Shown here: piece by piece, positions 23,014 to 34,700 of the stretch
Position numbering within the stretch: the first letter of the stretch is position 1
How the letters are laid out: every line of letters begins with the position of its first letter
Assembly: GCA_958450365.1 (NCBI GenBank)
Contig: CAUEEP010000743.1
Span: forward strand, 930,001-994,000
Direction of reading: 5' to 3'
Length of the DNA: 64,000 bases
Source: Mesorhabditis belari
Taxonomy: Eukaryota > Nematoda > Chromadorea > Rhabditida > Rhabditidae
The notes under the pieces: model-generated
Told to the model about the DNA's origin: nothing
Database searches by the model: none
What the model saw: the letters and a program-made list of their open reading frames with translations, nothing else
Made by a program: the position numbers and the translations under genes

Positions 23014-26000
23014 CTACCTTTTCACGACTTCTTTAAATGCGGGTAGAGAAGCGTCAAAGTGGAAGGTGTGTGTTCGAGAAATGATCAGACTGAAAATTTT
23101 CTTGATAAAGTGAGAGAAATTTCGAGATTTTTCTGGAAAATACTTGGTGATTGTATTTCTGATGCCTACTTTAAAACCGTTTTTACCAACCAAACTCCAT
23201 CGGCAGCCAAAGCCGTGTCCAGCACTTCGTGCAATTGCTCGAGCTCAGTCGCCGAGCAACGAAGTGGCTCCACAGCCAAAATCACGTCGAATTTCTTGCC
23301 GCCAATTGCTTTCCTAAAACTTTCTAATTAAAGGGAAAGGCACGAACTCAAGGTGATCTTTTGCCTGGACATTTAGTGCACTTTATAGAATCGGAATAAG
23401 GAATCCGAATCTGAAATCAGAATCTGTCAAATGACTTTCCAGGTGTGTAAAAATACAATAGAAAATTTGGCGTCAAACCGGATGCTTTAAAAGGTTAAAA
23501 GGCTAGTGAGAAAAAAAGACGTTGGTAGCTTAGTATTGGGTTGATGGAAAAGTCCTTTCCGATTTTTTGGGAGAGTACCTTAAATTTGTCGAATTTTGAC
23601 GTTTTATAGCTCATCCTAAAGCTGAATTCAAGACGGATCGATTGGTAAAAACCGTTTTGAGATATCTCTTTTCTAAAAGTTTTTACAGCTATTTTAGTAA
23701 AGGGCGGCAGAGCCCAATTTACCAATCGGTCCGTCTTGAATTCAACTTTAGGATGAGCTATAAAACGTCAAAATTGGACAAATTTAAGGTACTCTCCCAA
23801 AAATCGGAAAGGACCTTTTCCATCAACCCAATAGATAGCACATTAGGCCCACAGCATTAGGGTTCGGTCTCTGATGCAACTTCTTTAGGCGTATTGGAAC
23901 CGTATTGGAACCGTATTGGAACCGTATTGCATCAAAAAAAGAACCGTATTGGAACCTTATTGGAACCGTATTGGAACCGTATTGGAACGTCTTTCTTTAT
24001 CTAGACGTCTTTTTGTCTTTCTCTTGAAGCAACTTCTAGCATTTTGCAGCTAATTGCAATACTTTCAACTGTTTTCACTTTAATCAAAACTTTCTTGAAA
24101 AGAAACCTCAAATCTTGAATATCGCCACTGCTGAACTTGCACTTGTTCGTTGGGATTTTGTTTCTAGAAAGGGTCGGCTTCACGAAACAATCCATTTCCG
24201 CTTTCGTCTAGATAAAACTTGTATTACTTTTGAAAGATTTTTTGCTACTTGGCAGTGAATGGTAACATCCGAAGCCCCATTCTCCATGGCGAACACCGAT
24301 GGAAGTCCGCTGGCAAAACCAATCTATAATATCTATAATCTATAATCTATAATCCTTTTTTATGTTTATGTGCTTTTCTAAAATTATTTGGTCATTTATC
24401 TTTCTGTTTACTGTTGAAATTTCTCGAAGAAGTAAAAGAAAGAAAATAAAAAGTGCAAAAGGAAGATTTCGCAGTTGCTTTTGCAAAAAAGAAGGGCATT
24501 TACACTCTTTGTCACGTTGCTGGTAAATATTTTGTATTACTACGGTCATAAAAGTGATATGATTCGTTTTTTTACTTTACAAAGTACTTGAAAAGTTCTG
24601 TCCCTTCTCCAAAGTTCGTCGTTTCTTTAGAAAAAATAAAATAAAATAAAGAAAAGAAAAACGAAGATCAAATTTGAAATCTTTGACTATTTTTACCCTA
24701 AAAATAGTCAAAGATTTCAAATTTCTTTTTCTTGCTTTTTCTTAAAAAGATCTTTGACTTCGAAAATCTGTTTTTGGCTCGACTACTTGCGGAACTCATT
24801 TACCGTATTTCTTCGAATAGAAGACCGGGTAAAGAGTATCATCGCGTACTCCTGCGTAGCAGCCCTTTTTAAAATTTCTTTTCTGCATAAAAGCTTTCAA
24901 TGAAATGCTATAGGGCTGGAAAATGACTCAAAAATACCACATGAGCTAACAGATTTTTGAGCCATTTTCCAGCTCTATAGCACTTGATTGAAAGCTTTTA
25001 TGCAGAAAAGAAATTTTAAAAAGGGCTGCTACGCAGGAGTACGCGATGATACTCTTTATCCGGTCTTCTATTCGAAGAAATACGGTACTTTTTTTTTCGT
25101 CGCACTATCACCTCTAATTGATTTTAAAATGTGAAAAAGTTGAAATAAAATCAACTTTTTTAAATACTAGAAAAAAGAAACATTTCCCTTTAAAAATAGC
25201 CGTTTTAGAGTTAGCTTAATTAAGAGGTCGCTATTTTTAAGCATTTCAAAGAAACCAGGAAGGTCCGTGGGCAATTCAGTAAAAAAAAACGATTTTCAGA
25301 ACAAAATCTTTTTATGAAGAAGCATTTCTACGGTAAAAACGGTCAAAATTTTCAAATTTGAAGTCTATTTTTCTCTAAATGTCTTGGTTCAAGCCGTACA
25401 AATGATTCTTGAAGAGGGGACAGAACTTTTCATGCTATATGGCTAAACTTATACGCTAAATTTGCCAAAATAAAATGACTACATAATAGCAAATCCTAAA
25501 ATGCAAGTTTAACGAAATCAATCAAGCAAGAGTTGATTTTCATTTTCGAGTATTGCAGTGCTAGGTATCATCAGGAGTGTCGATATTAAGCAAACAACTT
25601 TAGTCTGTATTATTGAACCTACCTCAAGCACCGAGCTTCCATCGAAGAGCTCTTTGTCTACATCGATGGCTGTATCCAGATATTGACACATTGCGCCAAC
25701 TCCTTCCCATTCTTCCTCGGAATTTGTAACTAAAAATCTTTTCTAATCAGTACTTCTATTTCTGATATATCTGAGCTTGATTTTCTTTCTGCTATGCTCA
25801 CCAGTATAGCCACTATTTTTGCGCACAGGCCGTTGACCCTCGAAAATCTGGCGAGCATCCGTGCACACCTTCACTGCCTATTTTCATTTCCTATAAATTA
25901 CCCAAAGAGAATTTATTTACCTTTGGAGCAATGAAACGAATCATTCGATTGCTTTCCAATTGTAGCTCAAATGGAGCGGCAACGAGAGCGTTTGTTGAAA

Positions 26001-26016
26001 CTTTGAGAAGAACCAT
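23014..26016 (-). CDS. METTL18: METTL18-like methyltransferase
   Basis: Seven exons, 5' to 3': 25921-26016, 25802-25877, 25623-25729, 24249-24323, 24107-24207, 23170-23313, 23014-23089; all phases agree and give 224 aa. Features of the METTL18/Hpm1 seven-beta-strand fold: DGSSVLEIGFASGLPSVFAM as motif I, NKCKFSSGDIQDL where the family has a CRFFSGDW-like segment, and KKFDVILAVEPLRCSATEL for the strand-4 region (family FDxILTSETIY). Yeast and human members methylate a histidine of ribosomal protein uL3. Here motif I lacks the usual LGCG glycines and the SETIY-like stretch is changed, so activity or substrate may differ. The ATG follows an acceptor by 21 nt. The third intron is 1.3 kb and holds MITE 24801-25087; the intron at 23314-24106 holds 23534-23833. 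Another METTL family cannot be excluded. Confidence 0.75.
23534..23833. mobile_element. Foldback MITE with mariner-type ends (300 bp)
   Basis: Ends TATTGGGTTGATGGAAAAG inverted at both borders, TA-flanked, with arms of about 120 bp (CCTTTCCGATTTTTTGGGAG, GACGTTTTATAGCTCATCCT). The sequence after GGTTG differs from the 9903 element, so it derives from a different mariner lineage. In a METTL18-like intron. Confidence 0.93.
23885..23992. repeat. 11-bp tandem repeat CGTATTGGAAC
   Basis: Eight copies of CGTATTGGAAC, interrupted once by CATCAAAAAAAGAAC. Intronic, directly next to the 23534 MITE. Confidence 0.9.
24801..25087. mobile_element. MITE family D, near-complete palindrome (287 bp)
   Basis: Ends TACCGTATTTCTTCGAATAG; the two arms (about 130 bp each) pair nearly perfectly through GTAGCAGCCCTTTTTAAAAT and CATAAAAGCTTTCAAT. 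TA borders. The terminus resembles MITE families B and C though interiors differ. Confidence 0.93.
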
Positions 26017-26037
26017 GTTGAAATTGTTGAAGAAGAA

Positions 26038-26053
26038 CTGAAATAGTGTACAG
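26038..26053 (-). promoter_or_regulatory. Probable SL trans-splice acceptor
   Basis: ACACTATTTCAG on the minus strand ends 21 nt before the METTL18-like ATG, with no coding exon found upstream. Confidence 0.4.
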
Positions 26054-26896
26054 GCTTGAATAAATGATAAATTATTTGATAAATGATTTTAAAATATCAA
26101 ACTATTTAAGAATGAAAAGTAAAATGGTTGCTAAAAATTTCCTAATGAAAAAGAAAAGTCTATAACAAAGACGGGTTTTGGGGGTATATATACGAGTGAT
26201 CAACGAGGCGAACACAACTGAGTGAGACACCAATTTCAAAAGAACATTTGAGGCAATGAATAACATGGAAAGAGCTGTGTGGTCTTCAAAGGTCAACTCC
26301 TAAACGATCAACAAACCCGTCAGAAATCTCTCCCCACAAACACTGTTGTTGACAGGGTTTTCCTCGATCGGAAACCGAAAATCGAGTAGACAAGTGATAC
26401 GGACAACGAATGAAATAACCCAAAATGTCCTCCATGTTGTTATAAATAGAAATCATCTCTCAACCACATGAATTACACGACTTTTGCTCATGTGTACTTC
26501 ATAAATGGTAGACAAATGTTGATTTAGATCTTTTGGTATGACGAGTTTTTGTGAGCATGAAGAAAGAAAGATATAGATACGTGAAAAAAGATATTTTCTT
26601 CAAAACTCGTTTGGTTATTGTTAACAAGATAATAAAGGATTTCATAAACCAGTTTTCTAAAATATTACTTTAAAACTTTAAAGATATTGAGAGATATTTA
26701 GAGATTAGGTTGTAAACTAAGTGTTGATCTTTTCTCCAATTGCTAATATCTCAGCGTAGAATCAATATATTTGAATGAAAATTTTAAACGAATTATCCTC
26801 AAAAACTTAAAAGCTTAATGCCAAAATTATAAAGTTATTCGGCGATTAGCGACCAAGTTTAAACACGTGTTGTTTAAACAACAAGTTTAAGTTGAA

Positions 26897-27570
26897 AGGG
26901 GGGGGGGTATTAATCGCGGCCGTGTGACGATAAAAATTTTTTTACGGCAACCACCAGTTTTTTTATTTTAATATCGCTGATTTTATTATAAAAAGAATAA
27001 AAATCACCCGGTCAGAGTGATTTGATGGGTTTACAAATTTTTGGAGACACTGCAAGGCTTGGAGAAAAACAAGATCGTCACTCATCAGACACCTCAGCTA
27101 AAAGGCACCTATTTGAGAAAACTAAAACCACAAGCGACCACAAATGGAAAAAAAGATCTAATTGTGTCAATCAAAGCGCTGAAGACGTCCTACGGTGGAG
27201 GAGATCCAGTCACTTCTGGTGAAGATGCGCTGGAAATTGATAAGATAGGAAGCCGATTTGAGGAACTGCTGTACTTGAGCGAAGATGAAAGTGAGCAAGG
27301 GGAAGAATTATAGATTAACAATTTATTTTTATTTTGTTTTTAAATTTATCTGCAATTAAAACTCAATCGATCTAGACTGTGCTGAGGCGTCTGATGAGTG
27401 ACGATCTTGTTTTTCTCCAAGCCTTGCAGTGTCTCCAAAAATTTGTAAACCCATCAAATCACTCTAGCCGGGTGATTTTTATTCTTTTTATATTAAAATA
27501 AAAAAACAGGTGGTTGCCGTAAAAAAATTTTTATCGTCACCCGGCCGCGATTAATACCCCCCCCCCCCTT
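26897..27570. mobile_element. Nested foldback with G-run ends and a small ORF
   Basis: Starts in a G10 run followed by TATTAATCGCGGCCG and ends in the mirrored CGGCCGCGATTAATA plus C-run. Arms of about 200 bp match almost exactly (CAAGATCGTCACTCATCAGA, CCTTGCAGTGTCTCCAAAAA). The unique centre carries the 3' part of an ORF. Superfamily unassigned; no clear target duplication read. Confidence 0.85.
27041..27313 (+). CDS. Small ORF inside nested foldback
   Basis: 90 codons from an ATG in the left arm through the unique centre; the product is basic in the first half (TYLRKLKPQATTNGKKD) and acidic at the end (LSEDESEQGEEL). The second half is not palindromic and reads like real coding sequence. 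It could be a transposase remnant with an acidic tail or a captured host segment. No catalytic motif is visible and expression is unproven. Confidence 0.3.
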   Translation: METLQGLEKNKIVTHQTPQLKGTYLRKLKPQATTNGKKDLIVSIKALKTSYGGGDPVTSGEDALEIDKIGSRFEELLYLSEDESEQGEEL

Positions 27571-28150
27571 TAAACAAAACAAAAACACGGTGCTACTTTA
27601 CCCATTTTTGACCTTTTTCCACACAAAATAGGTTAACTCAAAAATAGTTGGCTAAATTTTTTTTATAAATATATGTTCCCAGAACTGTCATTTAATTCAT
27701 TTGGTAAAAAAAATTAGGTAGAATAACGTAGTGGTTTTGGTTAAATAGCAATAACAAATTTTCAGTGATTTCAATGGACAAAGTTAGATAAAGTTTAGCC
27801 ATCTTGACAAATAAAATAAACTTTGCTAAGAGTTCTGAAACTTTTTCAGAAATTATCTACATTATTCTAGTTTTAAATGTAGTAGAACAAAAATTTGTAT
27901 TGTTTCCTTGTGTGCTCGTATTTTTGAATTTAGCATTTAGAGGTAAAAAAATTGCCCTTGCGCAGTTTGTTTTGCTATAACTTGACCGCTAATCGCCGAA
28001 TAACTTTATAATTTTGGCATTAAGCTTGTAAGATTTTGAGAATAATCCGTCTAAAATTTCATTTAAATATACTGATTCTACGCTGAGATATTAGCAATTG
28101 AAGAAAGGGTCAAGACTAGTTTTGTTTTAGTTTACAACCTAATAGCAAAA

Positions 28151-28729
28151 GTAACTTTAGACGGTATAAAATAAAAATAAAGAATAACATGCTCAAATCG
28201 GAAGAAAAGTTCAAAAGATTAGGAAAAAAGCTTTGATCTTGATCATTCAGTTGTTTGTGACTTTCTAAAAGTGATCCCCAACGAGCTGGTCTTTTAAAAA
28301 TCGCTGAGAGTGTATCCGGTGAAAAGCAAAGAAGAAAATTGAGAAAATCCTTGTGATAAGACTAAAGCAGATGGAGAGACACAAAAGATTCACTTTTTTT
28401 TCAATAAAAAAAAGCTTCTATCATAAACCTTTAAAGAAATGAAAACAAGTCTTTTCTCTTTTTTCCCATCCGATTTCTCATTGGTGATCGCTCATTGCCG
28501 CCAAAAATAGAATCATTCTGTCAATCTCTGCTCACATTTTCTCTCAAATCGTTCGTATTTTCGTTTTTAGATTTTTGATTCATTAACAATAAATTTATTT
28601 AAAAGCAAAAAGAAAACTTGCAAAATGATACGAATAAAATTTGCAATAAACCCGTCAACAATGGCCGTAAAGATCTTAAAAACCGGAAAAAATGTTATAG
28701 ATTTTGAAGGCGATAAAATATGAACGATA
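28151..28729. other. Intergenic, 3' of Notch gene
   Basis: AT-rich DNA between the foldback and the Notch stop codon, including the Notch 3' flank. No feature beyond simple A/T tracts was recognised. Confidence 0.5.
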
Positions 28730-31700
28730 TTAAACATTTGTTTGCCAAGCATAGGCTTGTGGAGGTCGATGATCATTTTTGGCGAAACTGCAAGGAGGTC
28801 CGAATGGATCGCTGCCACCATAAAGAGCACCACCATACTCGATGCTTACTCCATGAAAATCATAAGGCGGAGAAGGGTTCCATTTGGTTCCATTCTAAAG
28901 AAATTTAGAATATTTTAGCTTCTTTTTTGCAGCTTTACATTTTGTGGAGGTGTTAATACATTTGAGGCATCGGGAAGCTTTTGTAGTTGGATGGAAGTCG
29001 AATTCCAGCTTGCATTGATCTAAAAACGGGCAATTGTTGAAAGAAATTTGTTGACTGACCGAATTTTGTGGTGGAGTGAGAACATTGGACGCGTCGGGAA
29101 GATGCGAGCTGATCGGGAGGGGACTCATCGATTGATTTGTGCGCGAAAGCGATAAAGAAGGCAATGTGGCTGTTCTTGTCGAGCTTCTTGTCGGCTCCCG
29201 TTGTGCAGAGCGTGTGCCGGCTCGTGTTGTTCCTTCAACCGGCGATGGGGAACTGAAAAGTTTAAGTACTGTATTGATTCTAATAGTCTTCTAATTCTAA
29301 TAGTTGAAGTCCCGTATTTATTCTAATAGCAGACCCATGGTCCACCTCTCAAAATCGGCCGGCCAAAAAAGTAGGGTCTCCCAAATGAATTCAAGATTTT
29401 AAAATTGCTAAAAACTCTTAAACGCTAACCCTTGGCCCAAAAACATGCCAAACGCGGGTTTTAAAGTTAGCAACTTGAAAGTTCTAAAGGACAAAGTGTG
29501 TTTTGAAGTTTTTCGTATCATTTTAAGACTATTCTTTAAACCTTTTAACAAGCCCACCTGTAATCAGAGCGATCCGAAGATGGTGGAGTGTCCGGATGTG
29601 CTGCTCGTGATTTGCGAGCCGGTTCTCTCGTTGGACCTCTCCTTGCTCTGACAACTCTTTGTGGTGCAGGCAATGGTTGTTTCTCTGGTGGCGGCTGTGG
29701 TAGTCGCATTGCCGCTTTCTCCAACACAGACACCACTTCTAAGCATTCGTTCTGAAATTTGAGCTAAATTTTAATCATTTTCCCGATCTCTAACCTCTTT
29801 AGCAACATCTAACGGCGTGCGATCTTTCTGATCAGCGATTTCCGTGCTTGCTTGGGACTCAACGAGTAGCTTCACCGCTTCAACGAAATTCTTCTCGGCC
29901 GCAATAAAGAGCGGTGTTCGATCCATTCGATCTTGCGCATCTTTATTCGCGTTTTTCTCGACCAAGAAACGAATCATCGCTGTATTGTTGGCTCCAGCGG
30001 CAAAATGCAATGGTGTCTCGCCAGTTTGATCCGTTCGATCCTTGTCTCCTTGTGAGTTCACCTAAACAAAAGTTTTATTTAGTTTTCGAAATAGTTTTCC
30101 CTACTTCAGCTCCAGCTTCAACAAGCATCAATGCCATTGGATCATTGAGCAAATGATGTCTAGCGAGAACCATTAATGGCGTCCGATTGAAATCATCAAC
30201 AACCTCAATCTGAAATCTTCTTTGATTTCTTTCCTCTACAAAATCCAACCATTTTCCTGATCGTCTCATATCTCAAAAGCATGGCCAACATTCCCAAATC
30301 ACTGTTTTTCATTGTCTAAAAGTAAGTGTAGAAAAGAAATTTGAATTTGTGATACTTGATGTAAAATAGTGGTCCCATCACGGGCAGCAATTTGAGGATC
30401 AGCGCCTAATTTGATCAGTTTCTCAGCAACAATGACCCGATTTTTGAGAACCGAAACAAACAATGGAGTCATGTCATCTAAATTTCTTCATTTGTGAAGT
30501 AAAATTTGAATGTCAAACCTTTGTCGAGTGCATCCAAGTCAGCTCCATTCTTAGCGAGATCATCAACTCTGGCAATCACCTCATCATCGGCTCGATCAAG
30601 ATTACCAACGAGAAGATGAAGTACCGTTTGTGAGTGAACGGTCAAAGCATTGATATTTTGTTGTTTAATCTGAAAAGGAGTCTTTTCTACAGAATGTTCA
30701 ATATTTATGGAGACTTTTGCGCTCGCAATTTGAGCAGAACTTTAAGTTGTTAACGTTGGGCGTATTGATGTGTGTTTCTTTTTAGCATTAAACTCTAAAT
30801 GAGCTCTAAATCTATTAATCTACTAGTCCCCATAAATATTGAACATAAAGTAGACAATATTTTATACAAACCTCTCGATTTGTTGATGTTAACTCTTTGT
30901 TAACGGCTTCCCAGTGAAGTTCTGTTGGTGCATCATAGGTCCGTTGCTCGAGTTTCGGCAATTTTATCTACAAATTTATCAATAAGAGTTTTTATTGCAA
31001 GAAAATTTTACCGTTGGATACCATTCATCTCTTGGTTCAGCTCGAATATAGCCAGAGTTTCCATATTGATAACCATAAGGCATGAATTCGTGCCATCTCA
31101 TTGGATTACTTGCTTTGGCATTGGCTTCATTCACTGAAAAACGTTTGAGATCATTGAGTAAAAGATTTAGTGCTTTAAAAAATAATTTATTCAAACGAAT
31201 AATGTTGTACAAACGTACACAAGCACTAAACCGCTAAGCCCTAAATGTAGGAAAAGGAAAAAAATCGCTATATATGGGAAAAGAAGAAATAATCTAGCCA
31301 GCGGGATTGGACCCTTGACCTCTCGACTAAGATACAGGGCTCTTAGCTAATCAGCCATGGTGCCAGCTTTTGCTTTAAACTTACAGGCTTGTTCACTAGG
31401 AGGTGTCCAGACATGAGCATTGCAGACGCGTTTTCGCTTTCGATTTTTGATGTGAGGGATAATCTAGATTTATTTTCTTGATCATTGCTAGTGCTTTAAT
31501 TGATAAAAGTCAAGAAAACCGAAAAAAAAAATACCTGTGCACTCAACACTCCGACACCGAGCACGCAGAAGAAAATGAAGAGACAAATCTCGAGGGCTCG
31601 CCAACCACCGCTTTCCTTCTCTTTTCGTCTCTCATTTACCGCCAAAGCCGAATAAATTGGAACAGAAAGTTGCTAAATTGGAATTGGAGACTATAAAATT

Positions 31701-34700
31701 GATTTTGTTTACTTTCTTGGCAACGGCTGCGCTCACGAAACTGGCTGCAGAAGAGGGATCAGAAAAGCATTGATCTGTGCATGAAGCCACATCAATCTCA
31801 AGAAATACCTAAAAAGGTCAATAACTTTAGTTCATTTACAGTTTACATACTTGAACTCCAGATACCAGCGCTTTCCTTTTCGCTCTTGTACCTTCATAGA
31901 CGGCTGAAAGGCTCTGAAAAGAGGTCTTGGCTTTATGTTTTCGTTTTTGAAATACCTCGCTGTTGGGGAAAATGATTCGATCAGCGGCTCCCCCATCCAA
32001 CGACCATTTGAAGGCTTTTGGTCCAGTCGAATCACGAGCAATTCGAACTGTGGCACGAAGAAGTGCTGAGACATCGACTAGCATATCTTTTGCTAACACC
32101 ACAAAAGCATCTGGTTCGACGAGCACGATCACTTCGACTTCTCCGGGCAGCTAGGAAACTGGTTTTTACAAAAATTCAAATTTAAATACTTTTGCAGGTC
32201 TTTGCTCACAATCGCCGCCATCGAAGCCGCAATTGGCAATATTGCACATTGAATCACAGTTCCCGTCTTGTGAGAGAGCTCTAAATTCTTGCAAATGTAA
32301 TTGGTAATTTTTTGCTAAATTGTTCAACAGAGTTAGATTGTAACCAGCTGAAAAACTCGCCTAACGGCCTAAGTTTTTTCTGACCAGGGGCTTTCTGTCC
32401 CCGTGGTGCAGTCGGGAGCGCGCTTGTCTACGGCCCACATCTCCCGGGTTCGACCCCCGTACTGCCACTCAACTTTGAGTTCTTTAATTTTCATTTTAAA
32501 TAGCATAACTATATTATATTTTGAGACTTTAAGAAAAAAATTCAATTGTTTTGACCTAGAGACGGCTTAGAAAAAGCCCGTACAGACGGACGGACGGATG
32601 GACGGACAAACACTGCTCATTTATATATAGTAGACCTTTTATAGTATTATACCTGCAAGCTGTTGGACATTGATCATGAGAAAATCGTGCGCAATCAAAA
32701 CCATCGAAAAGACAAGCCTCATTGTTGCACACTTCATCACAAAGTCCATCGTGAAAAGCTCGAGCACAGTAGTTGGCAGCCAAGCATTTTGCATAAGGTT
32801 TGTCTAAACGAACTTCTAGTAAAATCTCGTTAATATTCTTTTTGAGCATATTGTACAATAAAATTTGGTTCTGTTAAGCTTGCTTTAAGACTACCTTGTG
32901 CCGAGCAATCGCCTCCATCATAGTCGCAAGCAAAATAGTTACACTCAGCATCACAGTGTCCATTGTTTACCAAATCAGCACAACCATGTAAACGGCAGCG
33001 TTCTTTTTCTTCCCTAAATTTTACTTTTAAATTGAAAACAAAAGCTTTCCCATACAAATCCGTAGAATTGAATTTATCGACATCAGCCCAAAACTGGCAG
33101 TTCATTCCGAAAAAGCCACGAGCACATTCGCATTTTGGAGCCTTTGCAACAATTGTACATAGACCACCATTTTGACAATGTCTAAATACAGAAAGTCATT
33201 TTACAGAGCTGTACTTTTGTATTTTAGGTTGGCGATTAATTTTTCTTTGACCCGGATTTTCTTGCACCTAGGTGAGGGACTTCCCACAGCGCGTTCCCAT
33301 GCTTTCTCACAACTCAGCGAAAGAAGGGAAAGACAAGACACGCGATGGTTTGATAGAGAGCTCAGAAAATAACCTGTTTTCTTAGCTCTTTCTTGTTTCT
33401 TTTCATTTCTCTGTTTCACAGTAAAGTGTGAACTTTCTTTTCTATGAATTAATCGCCTATATCGCCTAATCGAGTAGACATCATAAAATCATAAGAAACA
33501 AACCCTTGTGGGCATTCTGTGCTATCAACAAAATCGTTCGAATTTCTCGACAATTCACATCTAAATGTTTTTTTTGGAAAAAATTTTCTTACACAAGATA
33601 CCTATCACCATAAAATCCATTTTTACATTCACAAATCGTCGAATTACTGCACTTCCCTCCATTTAGACAAGTTCCTAAAATTAGAATTCAATACAGATCC
33701 ATTTCTATTCAATATTCAATAAAATCTTTTTATTGAATTGTTCTAGAATTCTTCCCACGGCTGTCTCTGTCTTTCTCCCCAAATATGGAAAGAAATCGTG
33801 ACCCTCGAGCAGCTGGCTCTCCCCTATTTTTTTCTCTTCAAGATTGTGCAACAGTTGATCGATCAGATTTCTATTCAAATGCAAATCTCCAATTAAAGCT
33901 ATGCTTACTGTGAAATCTTTTTCAAAGAATAAACCTGTAGCACAACTAGAGTCGAGTTGTTCACAACGAGCCCCAGAAAAACCCTTTTCACAAACGCATT
34001 CGGCTCCGTGAACCTCATTCACACAGTGGCCATCATTTTGACAAGGATTCCGGGCACAGTAATCGGTTACATTCTATAAATGTGATGAAAATCTTTCCTA
34101 AAGGCATCTAACCTGGCATCGATCTCCTTCCCAGCCAAGTAGACAGAAACATTGAAAACCGGGTGATGATGTAGTGGATTTGCAGATTGAGCCATGCTCA
34201 CAAGGCTTTGTGCGACATCCATCTCCAAACTTGAGCTCATTTTCACACATCTCATCACCCTCTTCGCATTGACAAGAGAAGGTGCTAAAGGTTAAATTGA
34301 TTCAAGCTAAAGGTCCATTTTCTTTCATCCTCGCACCAACCCATTCTTGTCGGGGAGACAGGCTTTTCCTCCAATACAAGTATCTTTGCAAGCACTGCTC
34401 AACACCGTCTCGCATAGTCTTCCACCAAATCCCGGTTGACAAAAGCAGGTATCATTTGCAAAGCATGACCCTAGAAATTGTAGCTGATTGTAGGAAAGCC
34501 AAATGATACCTCCATTTTTGCATGGATTCAATTGACACTCTTCGATGAAATGCTCACAACGAGGTCCAAGATAGCCCTAAAAATCCAATATAGTCACTCA
34601 AGTGAGTTGAAACTTTTTTACCGGCGCGCATTGACAAGCGTATCCTCCTTGAGTGTTCACACAAGTGGCCCCATGGAGACACGGTGAGTCACGCTCGCAT

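Larger units (their letters stand above)
26575..28150. mobile_element. Long family A foldback carrying a nested element
   Basis: 26575-26735 matches the right arm of the 5491-6002 element (GATTAGGTTGTAAACTAAGT, GTTAACAAGATAATAAAGG). It continues into arms 26736-26880 and about 27965-28110 (GCTAATATCTCAGCGTAGAA, TTATTCGGCGATTAGCG) not present in the shorter copy; past the right arm AGTTTACAACCTAAT of family A returns at 28130. A second foldback (26897-27570) sits in the middle. Confidence 0.8.

Noticed and set aside
28895..29164. 89-codon ORF reading through two Notch tail exons
   Set aside because: It crosses an intron; the family frame and the repeated [13 protein letters not shown] motif support the spliced model.
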